From positions 1-37,546 of the forward strand of contig NZ_DATJJK010000140.1 in NCBI RefSeq assembly GCF_035492295.1: a DNA stretch of 37,546 bases, given 5' to 3'. The notes under the pieces were generated by a model. The model was not told the DNA's origin and searched no databases. It saw only the letters and a program-made list of their open reading frames with translations. How positions within the stretch are numbered: position 1 is the stretch's first letter; every line of letters begins with the position of its first letter. Positions 6,195 to 13,815 of this stretch are shown here, piece by piece. The translations under genes were made by a program, and so were the position numbers. This DNA is from Acidisoma sp035492295 (GTDB lineage: Bacteria; Pseudomonadota; Alphaproteobacteria; Acetobacterales; Acetobacteraceae).

Positions 6195-7163
6195 TTAATA
6201 AGCCGCAACCGACACTTTCGAAATGCTGTGCGTGAGCCATTTTTCTGCATCGAGCGCCGCCATGCAGCCGGAAGCGGCCGCAGTCACGGCTTGTCTATAG
6301 ATTCGGTCCTGAACGTCACCCGCCGCAAAGACGCCGGGAACGGAGGTTCGGGTAGTGCCGGTCTCGGTCAGGATATAGCCGTCGGGATCAAGATCGAGGG
6401 CGTCGCGGAAAACGGTCGTATTCGGTGAATGGCCGATGGCGACGAAGACGCCGTCAAGATCGAGCGTCCTCGTGGCGCCCGTCTCCACGTGCTTGACGCG
6501 CAGGCCGGTCACGGTTGCGGGCGCGCCGTCACCCAGGATCTCATCCACTTTGTGGTCCCAGATCACCGAGACTTTCGGATTCGAAAAGAGCCGATCCTGC
6601 AGGATGCGCTCGGCGCGCAGCGAATCCCGACGATGGACCAGCGTGACGTGGCTCGCATGGTGGGTGAGGTAGAGCGCCTCCTCGACCGCGGTATTGCCGC
6701 CACCGATCACGGCGACCTTCTTCCCCCGGTAGAAGAAACCGTCGCAGGTCGCGCAGGCCGAGACGCCTGCCCCGCGCAGAGCGCGTTCGGAAGGCAGTTC
6801 CAACCAGCGGGCGGAAGCGCCGGTCGCGATGATCACCGCATTCGCCTCGAAACGCTCGTTTGAATCGGAGATGGCGACGAAGGGACGGCGCGAGAAATCA
6901 ACTTCAGTGACGATGTCATGGACGATCCGCGTGCCCATGCGCTCGGCCTGCGTCGCCATCTGGTCCATGAGCCAGGGGCCCTGAATCGCGTCAGCGAAGC
7001 CAGGGTAATTCTCGACATCCGTGGTGATGGTGAGCTGGCCGCCAGGCTGAAGTCCGGCGATGAGCACCGGGGAAAGCCCCGCACGCGCCGCGTAGATGGC
7101 GGCGGTATAGCCGGCCGGGCCGGCTCCGATGATGAGCACGGGGATGGGTTGTGGGTTGGTCAT
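6195..7163 (-). CDS. trxB: Thioredoxin-disulfide reductase
   Basis: This 322-residue FAD enzyme reduces thioredoxin with NADPH in the cytoplasm. The N-terminal FAD site is GAGPAGY (13-19); the NADPH site is GGGNTAVEEA (about 154-163), followed by HRRDSLRA, which binds the NADPH 2'-phosphate. The redox-active pair is C137-A-T-C140 followed by Asp. The C-terminal FAD motif is AAGDVQD. Length is normal. It is divergent from the Lrp/AsnC gene (173-bp spacer) and followed by the LsrB-type gene, a conserved alphaproteobacterial order suggesting redox-linked regulation. Confidence 0.97.
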   Translation of the reverse strand: MTNPQPIPVLIIGAGPAGYTAAIYAARAGLSPVLIAGLQPGGQLTITTDVENYPGFADAIQGPWLMDQMATQAERMGTRIVHDIVTEVDFSRRPFVAISDSNERFEANAVIIATGASARWLELPSERALRGAGVSACATCDGFFYRGKKVAVIGGGNTAVEEALYLTHHASHVTLVHRRDSLRAERILQDRLFSNPKVSVIWDHKVDEILGDGAPATVTGLRVKHVETGATRTLDLDGVFVAIGHSPNTTVFRDALDLDPDGYILTETGTTRTSVPGVFAAGDVQDRIYRQAVTAAASGCMAALDAEKWLTHSISKVSVAAY

Positions 7164-7250
7164 AATAAAAACAGTCCACCGATTCGAGCGGGAGCAGGAT
7201 ATCTGTCACAGGAAAGGCAAGGCAAGGAAAACGCAGATCTCCCGGGCCAG

Positions 7251-7287
7251 ATATTGTTCCTTCGCTCCTGCCCCATTAAAACAATAT
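7251..7287. promoter_or_regulatory. Inverted repeat in the trxB/lrp divergent promoter region
   Basis: Perfect 8-bp arms ATATTGTT (7251-7258) and AACAATAT (7280-7287) have centres 29 bp apart, close to three helical turns. They lie in an A+T-rich patch of the 173-bp spacer between two divergent genes. A binding site for the adjacent Lrp/AsnC regulator, acting on itself and trxB, is the simplest reading; this is inference. Confidence 0.4.
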
Positions 7288-7336
7288 TGCGTGCTCGCCC
7301 CGGATTCGGAGCGCCTGGAGTATTTTGGATCCATTG

Positions 7337-7816
7337 ATGAAAAACGACCTGAACGATGTCGTCGATTTTGATGCGATCGACCGCCGAATCCTTACCGAGT
7401 TACAAATGGACGGTCGGATCACAAATGTCGAGCTTGCGCGCCGCGCAGGAATCTCGGCTCCGCCCTGCCTCAGGCGCGTGCGACGGCTGGAGGATGCGGG
7501 GCTCATCCGTGGCTATCATGCCGAAACTGATTCCTCCAAGCTTGGCTGGAGCATCACCTTCTTCGCCATCGTCGGCCTGGAAAGCCAGAAGGAGGTCGTG
7601 CTTTCGGCTTTCGAAAAGACCGTCGCCACCTGGGAAGAAGTGCGCGAATGCCACATGATCCGTGGTGGCGGGGACTTTCTGTTGCGACTGGTGGCGCGGG
7701 ACGCGGCGCATGAGAATATTCTGACCCAGCGGATTACCGGCCTGCCCGAGGTGAGCCGCGTGCAGACGCTGCAGACGATCCGCACCAGTAAGAGCTTGGC
7801 GGGGGTTCCGATCTGA
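7337..7816 (+). CDS. Lrp/AsnC-family transcriptional regulator
   Basis: This protein has about 159 residues. The N-terminal helix-turn-helix is typical (DAIDRRILTELQMDGRITN, ELARRAGISAPPCLRRVRRL, then AGLIRGY), and the C-terminal RAM ligand-binding domain covers about residues 70-150 (ECHMIRGGGDFLLRLVARD). Members bind amino acids and form octameric or dimeric discs. The ATG at 7337 has GGA seven bases upstream; a TTG at 7325 in frame is a less likely start. It is divergent from trxB, and the inverted repeat at 7251-7287 is a candidate operator. The ligand cannot be told from sequence. Confidence 0.93.
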   Translation: MKNDLNDVVDFDAIDRRILTELQMDGRITNVELARRAGISAPPCLRRVRRLEDAGLIRGYHAETDSSKLGWSITFFAIVGLESQKEVVLSAFEKTVATWEEVRECHMIRGGGDFLLRLVARDAAHENILTQRITGLPEVSRVQTLQTIRTSKSLAGVPI

Positions 7817-7824
7817 CCGCCATT

Positions 7825-7847
7825 CTAGAGCGTTGATCAGGCTCTAG
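7825..7847. terminator. Hairpin between convergent lrp and gpsA
   Basis: Perfect 7-bp arms CTAGAGC (7825-7831) and GCTCTAG (7841-7847) surround a 9-base loop in the short gap between the Lrp and gpsA stop codons. The right arm includes the gpsA stop. There is no strong T tract; it may be a weak bidirectional terminator. Confidence 0.35.
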
Positions 7848-8803
7848 CCGATCGTGGCGAGCAGCCGAGCCGCCATCTCCTGAGGCTGGGCCATGGCCGC
7901 AGCCAGTCCCTCGAAATAGGGCGAAGCGGCGCCGGCACGGCGGATGAAGGCGAGGAAAGCCGCGATGGAGCGGCTGCCCTCGGCGAGCGGCACCGGGCCT
8001 GTAGGCCCGATTGCCACAGGCCCCGCCAGGCGCCGCCCGAGATCGACACCGAAACGATAATTGCGTGATTGGGGCGATGTGCAGGTGAGCACGAGGTCGC
8101 CCAATCCCCCTGGTGTCATCACTGTATCCGCTTGTCCGCCGAGGCTGGGGAGCAAGCGCTGCAGTTCCACGATGCCGCGCGCGACGTAGCTCGCCCGGGT
8201 GTTCTCGCCGAGACCCAGGCCCTCGGAGAGACCGGCGCCGATGGCGATGATGTTCTTGGCGACGCTGATGATCTCAAGCCCGCGCAGGTCGCCGTTCGCG
8301 CTCACGGCCAGAAGCGGCCCCGAGAGGCGTCTGGCCAGATCCTCCCCAAGCGCCAGATCGGTGCAGCCCAGTGACATCCAGGCGCGGTGGCCGGCCAGCA
8401 TTTCGCCGGCGAAAGTGGGGCCGGACAGCATGCCGACCGCGTGGCCTGGAAGGTGCTGTGCGATCAGATCAGTCGGAAAATCATGCGTCTCGGCATCCAT
8501 GCCCTTGACGCAGGAGAGCACGGTCGCCTGGGTCCCGGCGGCGGGAAGCCGGTCAAGCACAGCGGCAAGCGCCCCGCTGGGGACGGCCAGGATGATGACC
8601 TCATAGGCCGCAAGATCGACACTGGCGAGGTCGTGAAGGAAGCGCGCGACGCCGGGAAATGCCTGGTCGGCTTCGACCGGACGCCGGCAGAAGACATCGA
8701 TCAGAATATCCCCACGGCTGTGCAGCGCCTGCGCCAGCGCCTGGCCGAAAGCGCCATAACCCATGATCAGGAGGGGCAGGGGGGCCGTTTGCGTCGCCAT
8801 CAT
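7844..8803 (-). CDS. gpsA: NAD(P)-dependent glycerol-3-phosphate dehydrogenase
   Basis: This 319-residue cytoplasmic enzyme reduces dihydroxyacetone phosphate to sn-glycerol 3-phosphate for phospholipid synthesis. The N-terminal dinucleotide site is GYGAFG (15-20), a variant of the usual GxGxxG. SGPTFAGE (127-134), catalytic Lys183 in VAKNIIAIGAGLSEGLGLGEN, GLGDLVLTCTS (about 233-243) and SRN (246-248) are all family motifs. A second Met at position 2 makes the exact start ambiguous by one codon. Length is normal. It is convergent with the Lrp gene. The sequence is somewhat diverged at the cofactor loop, but the catalytic half is well kept. Confidence 0.92.
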   Translation of the reverse strand: MMATQTAPLPLLIMGYGAFGQALAQALHSRGDILIDVFCRRPVEADQAFPGVARFLHDLASVDLAAYEVIILAVPSGALAAVLDRLPAAGTQATVLSCVKGMDAETHDFPTDLIAQHLPGHAVGMLSGPTFAGEMLAGHRAWMSLGCTDLALGEDLARRLSGPLLAVSANGDLRGLEIISVAKNIIAIGAGLSEGLGLGENTRASYVARGIVELQRLLPSLGGQADTVMTPGGLGDLVLTCTSPQSRNYRFGVDLGRRLAGPVAIGPTGPVPLAEGSRSIAAFLAFIRRAGAASPYFEGLAAAMAQPQEMAARLLATIG

Positions 8804-8865
8804 CCGATCCGGGTCGTGAAGAGGGCGAGGTGCCGCGTTCCGGCGCCAAAGTCCAGGGTCGGCGG

Positions 8866-9531
8866 TCAGAAACGATAGCCGATGCCGGCACCGATGATCC
8901 AGGGATTTATCTGCCCAGAGGCGGTCAGTTTGCCGTCATTGGCGCAAGCCTGCGCCGACAGCAGCAGTTTCTTCACGTCGAAATTTCCATACCAGGGGCC
9001 ATGCACCCGATAGTCCACTCCGATCTGGAAAGCCGCGCCGACCTCCGAGGAAACGGAAAGCTGCTGAATGCGGCCGCCAGCTGCTTCCTCCCCATAGTAA
9101 GGCGTTATCGCGATGCCGATGCCGAGATAGGGGTTGAGGCGCGCGCGCGGACGGAAATGATACTGGCCCATCAGGATTATCGGCACCGAGGAGACCTTTC
9201 CGATCGGCACAGTGCCGATGCGTGTATCCACCGCCGTCAGCGTCGAGTGGACGATGCCGGTCTCCCCTTCGATCGCCAGATGGTCCGTGAAGAAGTAGGA
9301 CAGATCGATCTCGGGCGTGACCGAGTTGGAACTGTCGAAATAGCCGCCGATCGGCTTGATCGTGGCGCCCCCATGCTTGGGAAGGACCCCGACGACGCGC
9401 CCCCGCAGAAGGAAGCTGCCAGCCGTGAGCCCGTCCGCCGTATCGGCCGACTGCGCGAGGCTCTGACGTGGCGTAAGAAGAGCAGGAAGGGCGAGCGCGA
9501 AAAGGACTGCCCGGAAGAGTGGTTTGCACAT
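8866..9531 (-). CDS. OmpW-family outer-membrane beta-barrel protein
   Basis: This 221-residue protein has an N-terminal signal peptide (hydrophobic stretch about residues 8-20, cleavage probably after SLAQS) and a pattern of alternating hydrophobic strands. It begins LLRGRVVGVLP, includes PYLGIGIAITPYY and VGAAFQIGVDYRV, and ends in the aromatic C-terminal strand IGAGIGYRF that is recognised by the BAM machinery. These features fit the eight-stranded OmpW family, which forms narrow hydrophobic channels in the outer membrane. The cargo is unknown. It is divergent from the M23 peptidase gene across a 61-bp spacer that carries a nested inverted repeat. Confidence 0.85.
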   Translation of the reverse strand: MCKPLFRAVLFALALPALLTPRQSLAQSADTADGLTAGSFLLRGRVVGVLPKHGGATIKPIGGYFDSSNSVTPEIDLSYFFTDHLAIEGETGIVHSTLTAVDTRIGTVPIGKVSSVPIILMGQYHFRPRARLNPYLGIGIAITPYYGEEAAGGRIQQLSVSSEVGAAFQIGVDYRVHGPWYGNFDVKKLLLSAQACANDGKLTASGQINPWIIGAGIGYRF

Positions 9532-9548
9532 AAAGCTTTATCCTGCGC

Positions 9549-9586
9549 CGGAACCGTTTCGGGCGGGGCGAAACTAGGGGGTTCCG
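9549..9586. promoter_or_regulatory. Nested inverted repeats between divergent ompW-like and M23 genes
   Basis: The inner arms GTTTCG (9556-9561) and CGAAAC (9569-9574) lie inside the outer arms CGGAACC (9549-9555) and GGTTCCG (9580-9586), with a 5-base offset on one side. This fills more than half of the 61-bp spacer between two divergent start codons. It could be a shared operator or a leader hairpin. Confidence 0.4.
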
Positions 9587-9592
9587 ATTCCG

Positions 9593-10180
9593 GTGCCTAG
9601 ATGGGATTTTCGGCGGCGGCCGGCTCTGAAGCCGTGGCTTCAGCGCTTGGTCCTGATCCTGCTGCTGCCCGGGCTCGGGGCGGCGACACCTGCCCCTGCC
9701 GCGCCGGCATCGGCGCCGGGAGGGGCGGCGGTCGATCCGCTGATCCGCCCGGTCCAGCCGGGCTGTATCACCTCGCCCTTCGGGCCAAGATATCTGCCGC
9801 AGGCCCCGGTTTCGGGGCGTTACCACTGGGGCGTGGATCTGCGCGCGGCGGCGGGTGCAGAGGTCCGTGCCGTCGCCGCCGGCAACATCATCCGCATCGA
9901 CCGCAAGGGCATGGGCGGACTCGAAATCCTTGTGCAGCACCGGGGCTTCCGAGCGCTCTACGCCCATCTCGGCATGGTCGCTCCACGCATCGCGGACGGC
10001 GCCCGGGCACTGAAGGCTGGGGAATGGATCGGCCGCATCGGCCGCACGGGCCTGACCCTTGGCACACATCTCTATTTCGAGATTTCCATTGATGGGAAGC
10101 GGGTGGACCCGGCGCCCTATCTGGGCGTCGTCTCCTGCGGCGCGGGGAAAAGTGCCGAGGTGCGGCCCATCAGCCAGTAG
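9593..10180 (+). CDS. M23-family (LytM) metallopeptidase, exported
   Basis: This 195-residue protein probably starts at the GTG at 9593. A basic N-terminus and hydrophobic segment (LVLILLLPGLGAATPAPAA, about 19-37) make a signal peptide or anchor, followed by a short Ala/Pro linker. The peptidase domain has the full zinc set: His78 and Asp82 (HWGVD), His125 (YAHLG) and His159 (GTHLYFEI), so it should be active on peptidoglycan cross-links rather than a degenerate activator. It is short for the family, with no coiled coil or LysM repeats visible. Its last 64 bases overlap the 3' end of the convergent YdcF-like gene. Confidence 0.9.
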   Translation: MPRWDFRRRPALKPWLQRLVLILLLPGLGAATPAPAAPASAPGGAAVDPLIRPVQPGCITSPFGPRYLPQAPVSGRYHWGVDLRAAAGAEVRAVAAGNIIRIDRKGMGGLEILVQHRGFRALYAHLGMVAPRIADGARALKAGEWIGRIGRTGLTLGTHLYFEISIDGKRVDPAPYLGVVSCGAGKSAEVRPISQ

Positions 10181-10929
10181 GCGACGAGCCCGACCCATTC
10201 ATGAGCGGCGAGATCGACCATGCCCAGCCTTTCGGGAAAGCTGCCACGGAAGGTCATGATCGGATCGGGCGCGGTTTTGTATCCGACCGGATAGGGCAAG
10301 ACATCCCAGCCTGCATGCCGGAAGAGGCCGACGGAGCGCGGCATGTGCCAGGCGGAGGTGACGAGCAGCCAGGTCTCCCCTGGCTTCGGATGCAGCTGTG
10401 CCTTCAGCAGCACCGCATTCTCGTAGGTGGTGCGGGAACGACCCTCATAGACGATACGACTCTGGTCCAGTCCCAGCTCGGTGAAGAGGTCGCGGGCGAC
10501 CGTCGCCTCGTTCATCTTGCCATGGATAAGAAGGCCGTTGCCGCCGGTGAAGGCGAGCTGTGCCGTGGGATAATGGCGGGCGAGATAGACGAGGCTGGTC
10601 ATCCGCTCCGCCGCGGCATTGAGCGAGGGCATGCCCCGCGCCTCGGAGAGATCGGTCTCCACCGCGCCGCCGAGGACGATGATGCCGGTCACATCCGGCG
10701 GCAGCGTCCGAACCTCGGGAAAGCGGTTTTCGAGCGTGCCGAGCAGGAGATCGCCCACCGGCAGCAGGGCGATCGCGACGAAGGCGCCCAGCGAGACCGA
10801 AAGGCAGGCCAAACCGGCCCGTCTGCGATGCCGGGCGACGAGGATGAGGCCGACGCAGCCGATGATCAGCAGCGCCACGCTGGGCGCGCAGACGAGCCAA
10901 AGCAGCTTCGAGATGACGAAGACGAGCAC
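10117..10929 (-). CDS. YdcF-like (DUF218) membrane protein
   Basis: This 270-residue protein has two N-terminal membrane helices (about 5-32 and 40-62) followed by a DUF218/YdcF domain. The domain motifs are IIVLGGAVE, FTGGNG, the SRTTYENA signature and LLVTSAWHMPRSVGLFRHAG. The family includes ElyC and SanA, linked to envelope integrity and lipid-carrier metabolism; no reaction is firmly assigned here. The 3' end overlaps that of the convergent M23 peptidase gene by 64 bases, unusual for two conserved genes. It starts 24 bases after the stop of the small secreted protein and may share its transcript. Confidence 0.88.
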   Translation of the reverse strand: MLVFVISKLLWLVCAPSVALLIIGCVGLILVARHRRRAGLACLSVSLGAFVAIALLPVGDLLLGTLENRFPEVRTLPPDVTGIIVLGGAVETDLSEARGMPSLNAAAERMTSLVYLARHYPTAQLAFTGGNGLLIHGKMNEATVARDLFTELGLDQSRIVYEGRSRTTYENAVLLKAQLHPKPGETWLLVTSAWHMPRSVGLFRHAGWDVLPYPVGYKTAPDPIMTFRGSFPERLGMVDLAAHEWVGLVAYWLMGRTSALFPAPQETTPR

Positions 10930-10953
10930 GGGCGGATCAGCCCGCCGCGCGCA

Positions 10954-11409
10954 TCAGTGGCACTGGCCGACCACCCGCTGGCCACCGCCCGGGAAGGTGT
11001 TGGGGTCCCCGTCTGGCGGCAGGACGGAAATGGCGCGGATATGCCCGACCCAGGACTGACCGCTGCGCCAGTGGAAGGCGCTGAGATCGCCATAGTAGCA
11101 GCCGTTCTGGATGAAGAGCGTGTGGTCGGCGTTCGCCGGATTGACGCTGTCGGTAACGGCGATCCAGCGGCCGGTGCCGTTGGAGATGGAATAGGCCGGG
11201 AAATTGTTGACGATGCTGCTCGTGGTGACGTCGATGGATTGTCCCTGGCAGCCGATGCCGGCCCAGAGGCGGACGAGGCCGGAGGGCGGCACACCGCAGG
11301 CGGTCTGAGCCACGGCCCCGACTCCGGCTGCGCTGCCGAGAAGAAGAGCGGCGGCGATCGCCGCCGAGGTGGTGAAGCGGGATCGTTTCGGGTGACGGTG
11401 CTGGGGCAT
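10954..11409 (-). CDS. Small secreted protein, family not recognised
   Basis: The ATG at 11409 has AGAGGA eight bases upstream and is preferred over an in-frame codon at 11442. The 151-residue product has a basic N-terminus and a clear signal peptide (FTTSAAIAAALLLGSAAGVGA), with cleavage probably near VAQTA. The mature part of about 115 residues contains four Cys (in TACGV, GIGCQG, NGCYYGD and VGQCH), which could form two disulfides in the periplasm. The pattern LWAGIGCQGQSIDV followed by strand-rich sequence vaguely recalls beta/gamma-crystallin or I36 inhibitor folds; this is only a guess. It is upstream of the YdcF-like gene. Confidence 0.7.
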   Translation of the reverse strand: MPQHRHPKRSRFTTSAAIAAALLLGSAAGVGAVAQTACGVPPSGLVRLWAGIGCQGQSIDVTTSSIVNNFPAYSISNGTGRWIAVTDSVNPANADHTLFIQNGCYYGDLSAFHWRSGQSWVGHIRAISVLPPDGDPNTFPGGGQRVVGQCH

Positions 11410-11492
11410 GGCATTTTCCTCTGCTAACAATCGCGGCCGCACGCTACTTCCTGGGCGGCCGGCTCACAACGCGGCGGTGCATTACTGAAGCG

Positions 11493-12764
11493 TTAGGCGC
11501 CCGGACGTCTGGCACGGTCCCGCCCGATGAGGGCGAGACCCTCCGCCACCGAGACGAATTCGCCGCCGCCGGAGATTTTGTCCATGCCGAAACGCTCGGC
11601 GAAGATCCCGCGCACGGCGGGCACGAAGGAGGTGCCGCCGGTGAGGAAGACGCGGTCGATCGCATCATGACCGAGGCCGGCCGTCGCTAAGGCCTGGTCG
11701 ACGGCGGCCGCCATGCGCCGCAGATCCTCGGCAATCCAGCTCTCGAACTCCTGGCGCTCAATCCGTCGCTCCACCGCAAAACCGGCATGGGCGAACCGCA
11801 GCACCGCCGATTCGTTTGTGGAAAGCTCGGCTTTAACAGCGCTCACGGTCTGGTAGAGCTGGTAGCCCAGCTCCTCCTCGATCAGGCGGATGAGCATGCG
11901 GAGTTTCTCCGGATGGTCGCTCGCGGCGGCCACCTCCTCGATCGCCCGCAGCGTGCGCGGCGCGCGCATCAGCGACAGGCGATGCCAGCGGGCGAAGCCG
12001 CTGAAATATTCCGGCGGCACGGGCAGCGCCGTGCCCATCACGCGGTAGACGTCGCCCTTGCCGAGCAGGGGCGACACCACCTGGTCGATGATCCGGTAAT
12101 CGAAGGTATCGCCCGCGATGCCGACCCCGGCATAGCCGAGCGGCGTCACCTGCGCTCTCCCTCGGGGGTCGAAGCGCATGACCGAGAAATCGCTGGTGCC
12201 GCCGCCGAAATCGCCGACGAGGACGGTGGCCGGCGCCTGCAGGGTGCGGGCGAAGCGGTAGCCAGCCGCCTCTGGCTCCAGCGCCACATCGACGGACGCG
12301 AAGCCAGCCTGGGCGAAGGCCGCGCGCAGCCGCTGTTCTCCGAAATCGTCGTCCGCGCCCTCGCCCGCGAAGCGCACGGGCCGGCCGGCGACGACCTGCA
12401 TCTCCGCTTGGCCGCCCTGGGTCAATCCCTCCAGAAAGGTCGCGATCATGCCTTCGAGCGTGAAAATCTTTCCGGAGATATTGGTCCGGGTGAAGCTGTG
12501 CTGGGCGAGATAGGTTTTCATGGACATGATGAGCCGGCTGTCCATCGGGTCGTTCAGGTAGGCTTCCACCGCGTAGGGGCCGGCGGCATGCCGCCGGATG
12601 GAACGATCGCGGGTTTCCTCGTTCCAGAAGCAAAGGACTGTGCGGAAAACATCGAACTCCCGCGCGCCGAGGGCGTAGCGCGACGTCGTTACCCGGCCTG
12701 CGCCGTCCAGCCGCGCCAGCACGCTGTTCGTGGTGCCGAAATCGATACCGATCAGCTCCGTCAT
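11493..12764 (-). CDS. Hsp70-family protein lacking a substrate-binding domain (YegD type)
   Basis: This 423-residue protein has the actin-like ATPase core of Hsp70: phosphate-1 loop IGIDFGTTNSVLA (5-17), phosphate-2 VGDFGGGTSDFSV (about 188-200) and the adenosine motif FLTGGTSFVPAVRGIF near residue 380. It ends soon after, so the peptide-binding beta domain and lid of DnaK are missing. This matches the YegD/HSPA12-like group, whose role is not settled; ATP binding is expected, classical chaperone action is not. No co-chaperone gene is adjacent. The start at MTELIGIDFG is normal for the family. Confidence 0.9.
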   Translation of the reverse strand: MTELIGIDFGTTNSVLARLDGAGRVTTSRYALGAREFDVFRTVLCFWNEETRDRSIRRHAAGPYAVEAYLNDPMDSRLIMSMKTYLAQHSFTRTNISGKIFTLEGMIATFLEGLTQGGQAEMQVVAGRPVRFAGEGADDDFGEQRLRAAFAQAGFASVDVALEPEAAGYRFARTLQAPATVLVGDFGGGTSDFSVMRFDPRGRAQVTPLGYAGVGIAGDTFDYRIIDQVVSPLLGKGDVYRVMGTALPVPPEYFSGFARWHRLSLMRAPRTLRAIEEVAAASDHPEKLRMLIRLIEEELGYQLYQTVSAVKAELSTNESAVLRFAHAGFAVERRIERQEFESWIAEDLRRMAAAVDQALATAGLGHDAIDRVFLTGGTSFVPAVRGIFAERFGMDKISGGGEFVSVAEGLALIGRDRARRPGA

Positions 12765-12917
12765 TCGTCTCTTCCCGTCGCGCCAAAGGGCGGCGGTTCA
12801 AACGCGGCGGGCGGAGCCTGGCAAGAGATGAAGCAGAAAGGCGCCCATGCGACGATGTGGCGGGTGCGCTCCCGAGCAGGCCAGAATGACGGTTCCAACG
12901 GGGCGGATCAGCCGAAC

Positions 12918-12998
12918 ATGGAACAGATTCTCGCGCTGCGGCCCCTCATCCCGGCGGCGGATTTCCCGGCCAAGCGGCGCAAGACGCGGGCCACGTAG
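12918..12998 (+). pseudogene. Possible N-terminal remnant of a VOC/glyoxalase-like gene
   Basis: In the 242-bp gap between the Hsp70 and SDR genes, a 26-codon frame reads MEQILALRPLIPAADFPAK and then stops after a basic tail. The first 18 residues resemble the usual start of small VOC-superfamily proteins (LALRPFIPAxDF); the rest of such a gene is absent, replaced by the SDR 3' end. The frame is open upstream to an ATG at about 12828. It may be a gene fragment left by deletion, or chance. Confidence 0.3.
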
Positions 12999-13006
12999 CG
13001 TCGTGG

Positions 13007-13708
13007 TTAGAACGTCTCCACCCAGGGGCGCAGCTCGACCTCGAAGGACCAGGCACTGCGCTTCTGGCGTAAAAGATCGAGATAGGTTTCGGCGATCGCC
13101 TCCGGGTCCAGCATGCTGTCCGGCGCGCCGGCCGGTTCGGGGCGGGCGGCGCTGCGCACGCCACCGTCGATATTGATGTGAGCCACGTGGATGCCCTTCG
13201 GCCCCAATTCCCGGGCCGCACTCTGGGCCAGACCCCGCAGGGCGAACTTGCCCATGGCGAAAGGGGCTGATTGGGCAAAGCCCTTGATGCTGGCAGAGGC
13301 GCCGGTAATCAGAATGGCACCCTGCCCCTGCGGTTCCATGCGTTTGGCGGCTTCGCGAACCGCTAGGAACCCGCCGAAGGCGGTGACCTCCAGGGACTGT
13401 CGTACGGAAGCCGGGTCCAACTGGGCGAGCGGCCCGCGCACCCGCCCGCTTGCGTTGTAGATGACCACATCCGGCGCGCCGATGGCTTCGTCGACCTTGC
13501 GAAAAAGGGCCTCGACGGATGCGGGGTCGGCCGCATCGGCCGAAAAGGCGCGCGCGCCCGTTTCCTGGACGAGACCGGCGAGTTTTTCGGTATCACGCGC
13601 GGCAAGCGCGACCGCGAGCCCCGCCGCGCGCAACTGCCGGGTGAGGGCGGCGCTGATGCCGGTTCCGGCGCCAATGATGAGGGCGCGCTCATAGGGAATT
13701 CTGCTCAT
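13007..13708 (-). CDS. SDR-family protein without the catalytic tyrosine
   Basis: The ATG at 13708 has GGAGG six bases upstream and is chosen over an in-frame codon at 13750. The 233-residue Rossmann protein has the cofactor loop GAGTGIS (13-19), YNASG (84-88) and a serine-bearing strand ITGASAS (134-140). In the active-site helix, the YxxxK motif reads Phe150-A-M-G-Lys154, so the catalytic Tyr is replaced by Phe. Related atypical SDRs with FAMGKFALR exist, so this is probably a subfamily trait rather than a decayed gene. Oxidoreductase activity is therefore doubtful or uses another acid. A 7-bp inverted repeat lies just upstream. Confidence 0.88.
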   Translation of the reverse strand: MSRIPYERALIIGAGTGISAALTRQLRAAGLAVALAARDTEKLAGLVQETGARAFSADAADPASVEALFRKVDEAIGAPDVVIYNASGRVRGPLAQLDPASVRQSLEVTAFGGFLAVREAAKRMEPQGQGAILITGASASIKGFAQSAPFAMGKFALRGLAQSAARELGPKGIHVAHINIDGGVRSAARPEPAGAPDSMLDPEAIAETYLDLLRQKRSAWSFEVELRPWVETF

Positions 13709-13726
13709 GGCCACCTCCGAAGGGTC

Positions 13727-13748
13727 GCTGTTCGGGGGATTGAACAGC
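13727..13748. promoter_or_regulatory. Inverted repeat upstream of the SDR gene
   Basis: Perfect 7-bp arms GCTGTTC (13727-13733) and GAACAGC (13742-13748) are separated by 8 bases, starting 19 bases before the SDR start codon. The position fits an operator overlapping the promoter or leader. The regulator is unknown. Confidence 0.4.
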
Positions 13749-13775
13749 AAGACGGCCTGAGAGACCAGGGCGCGT

Positions 13776-13801
13776 GCTCGGGCGTTCCATCCCGCCCGAG
13801 C
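13776..13801. terminator. Hairpin after the CBS-domain gene
   Basis: A 9-bp stem (GCTCGGGCG / CGCCCGAGC) with an 8-base loop lies 15 bases after the stop of the CBS-domain gene. No T tract follows on the minus strand, so termination is only suggested. Confidence 0.3.
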
Positions 13802-13815
13802 GAGGGCTAGGGCCG

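Noticed and set aside
8936..10198. 420-codon minus-strand open frame
   Set aside because: It is a GC-driven shadow across the OmpW-like and M23 genes, rich in Arg/Pro/Ala with no domain.
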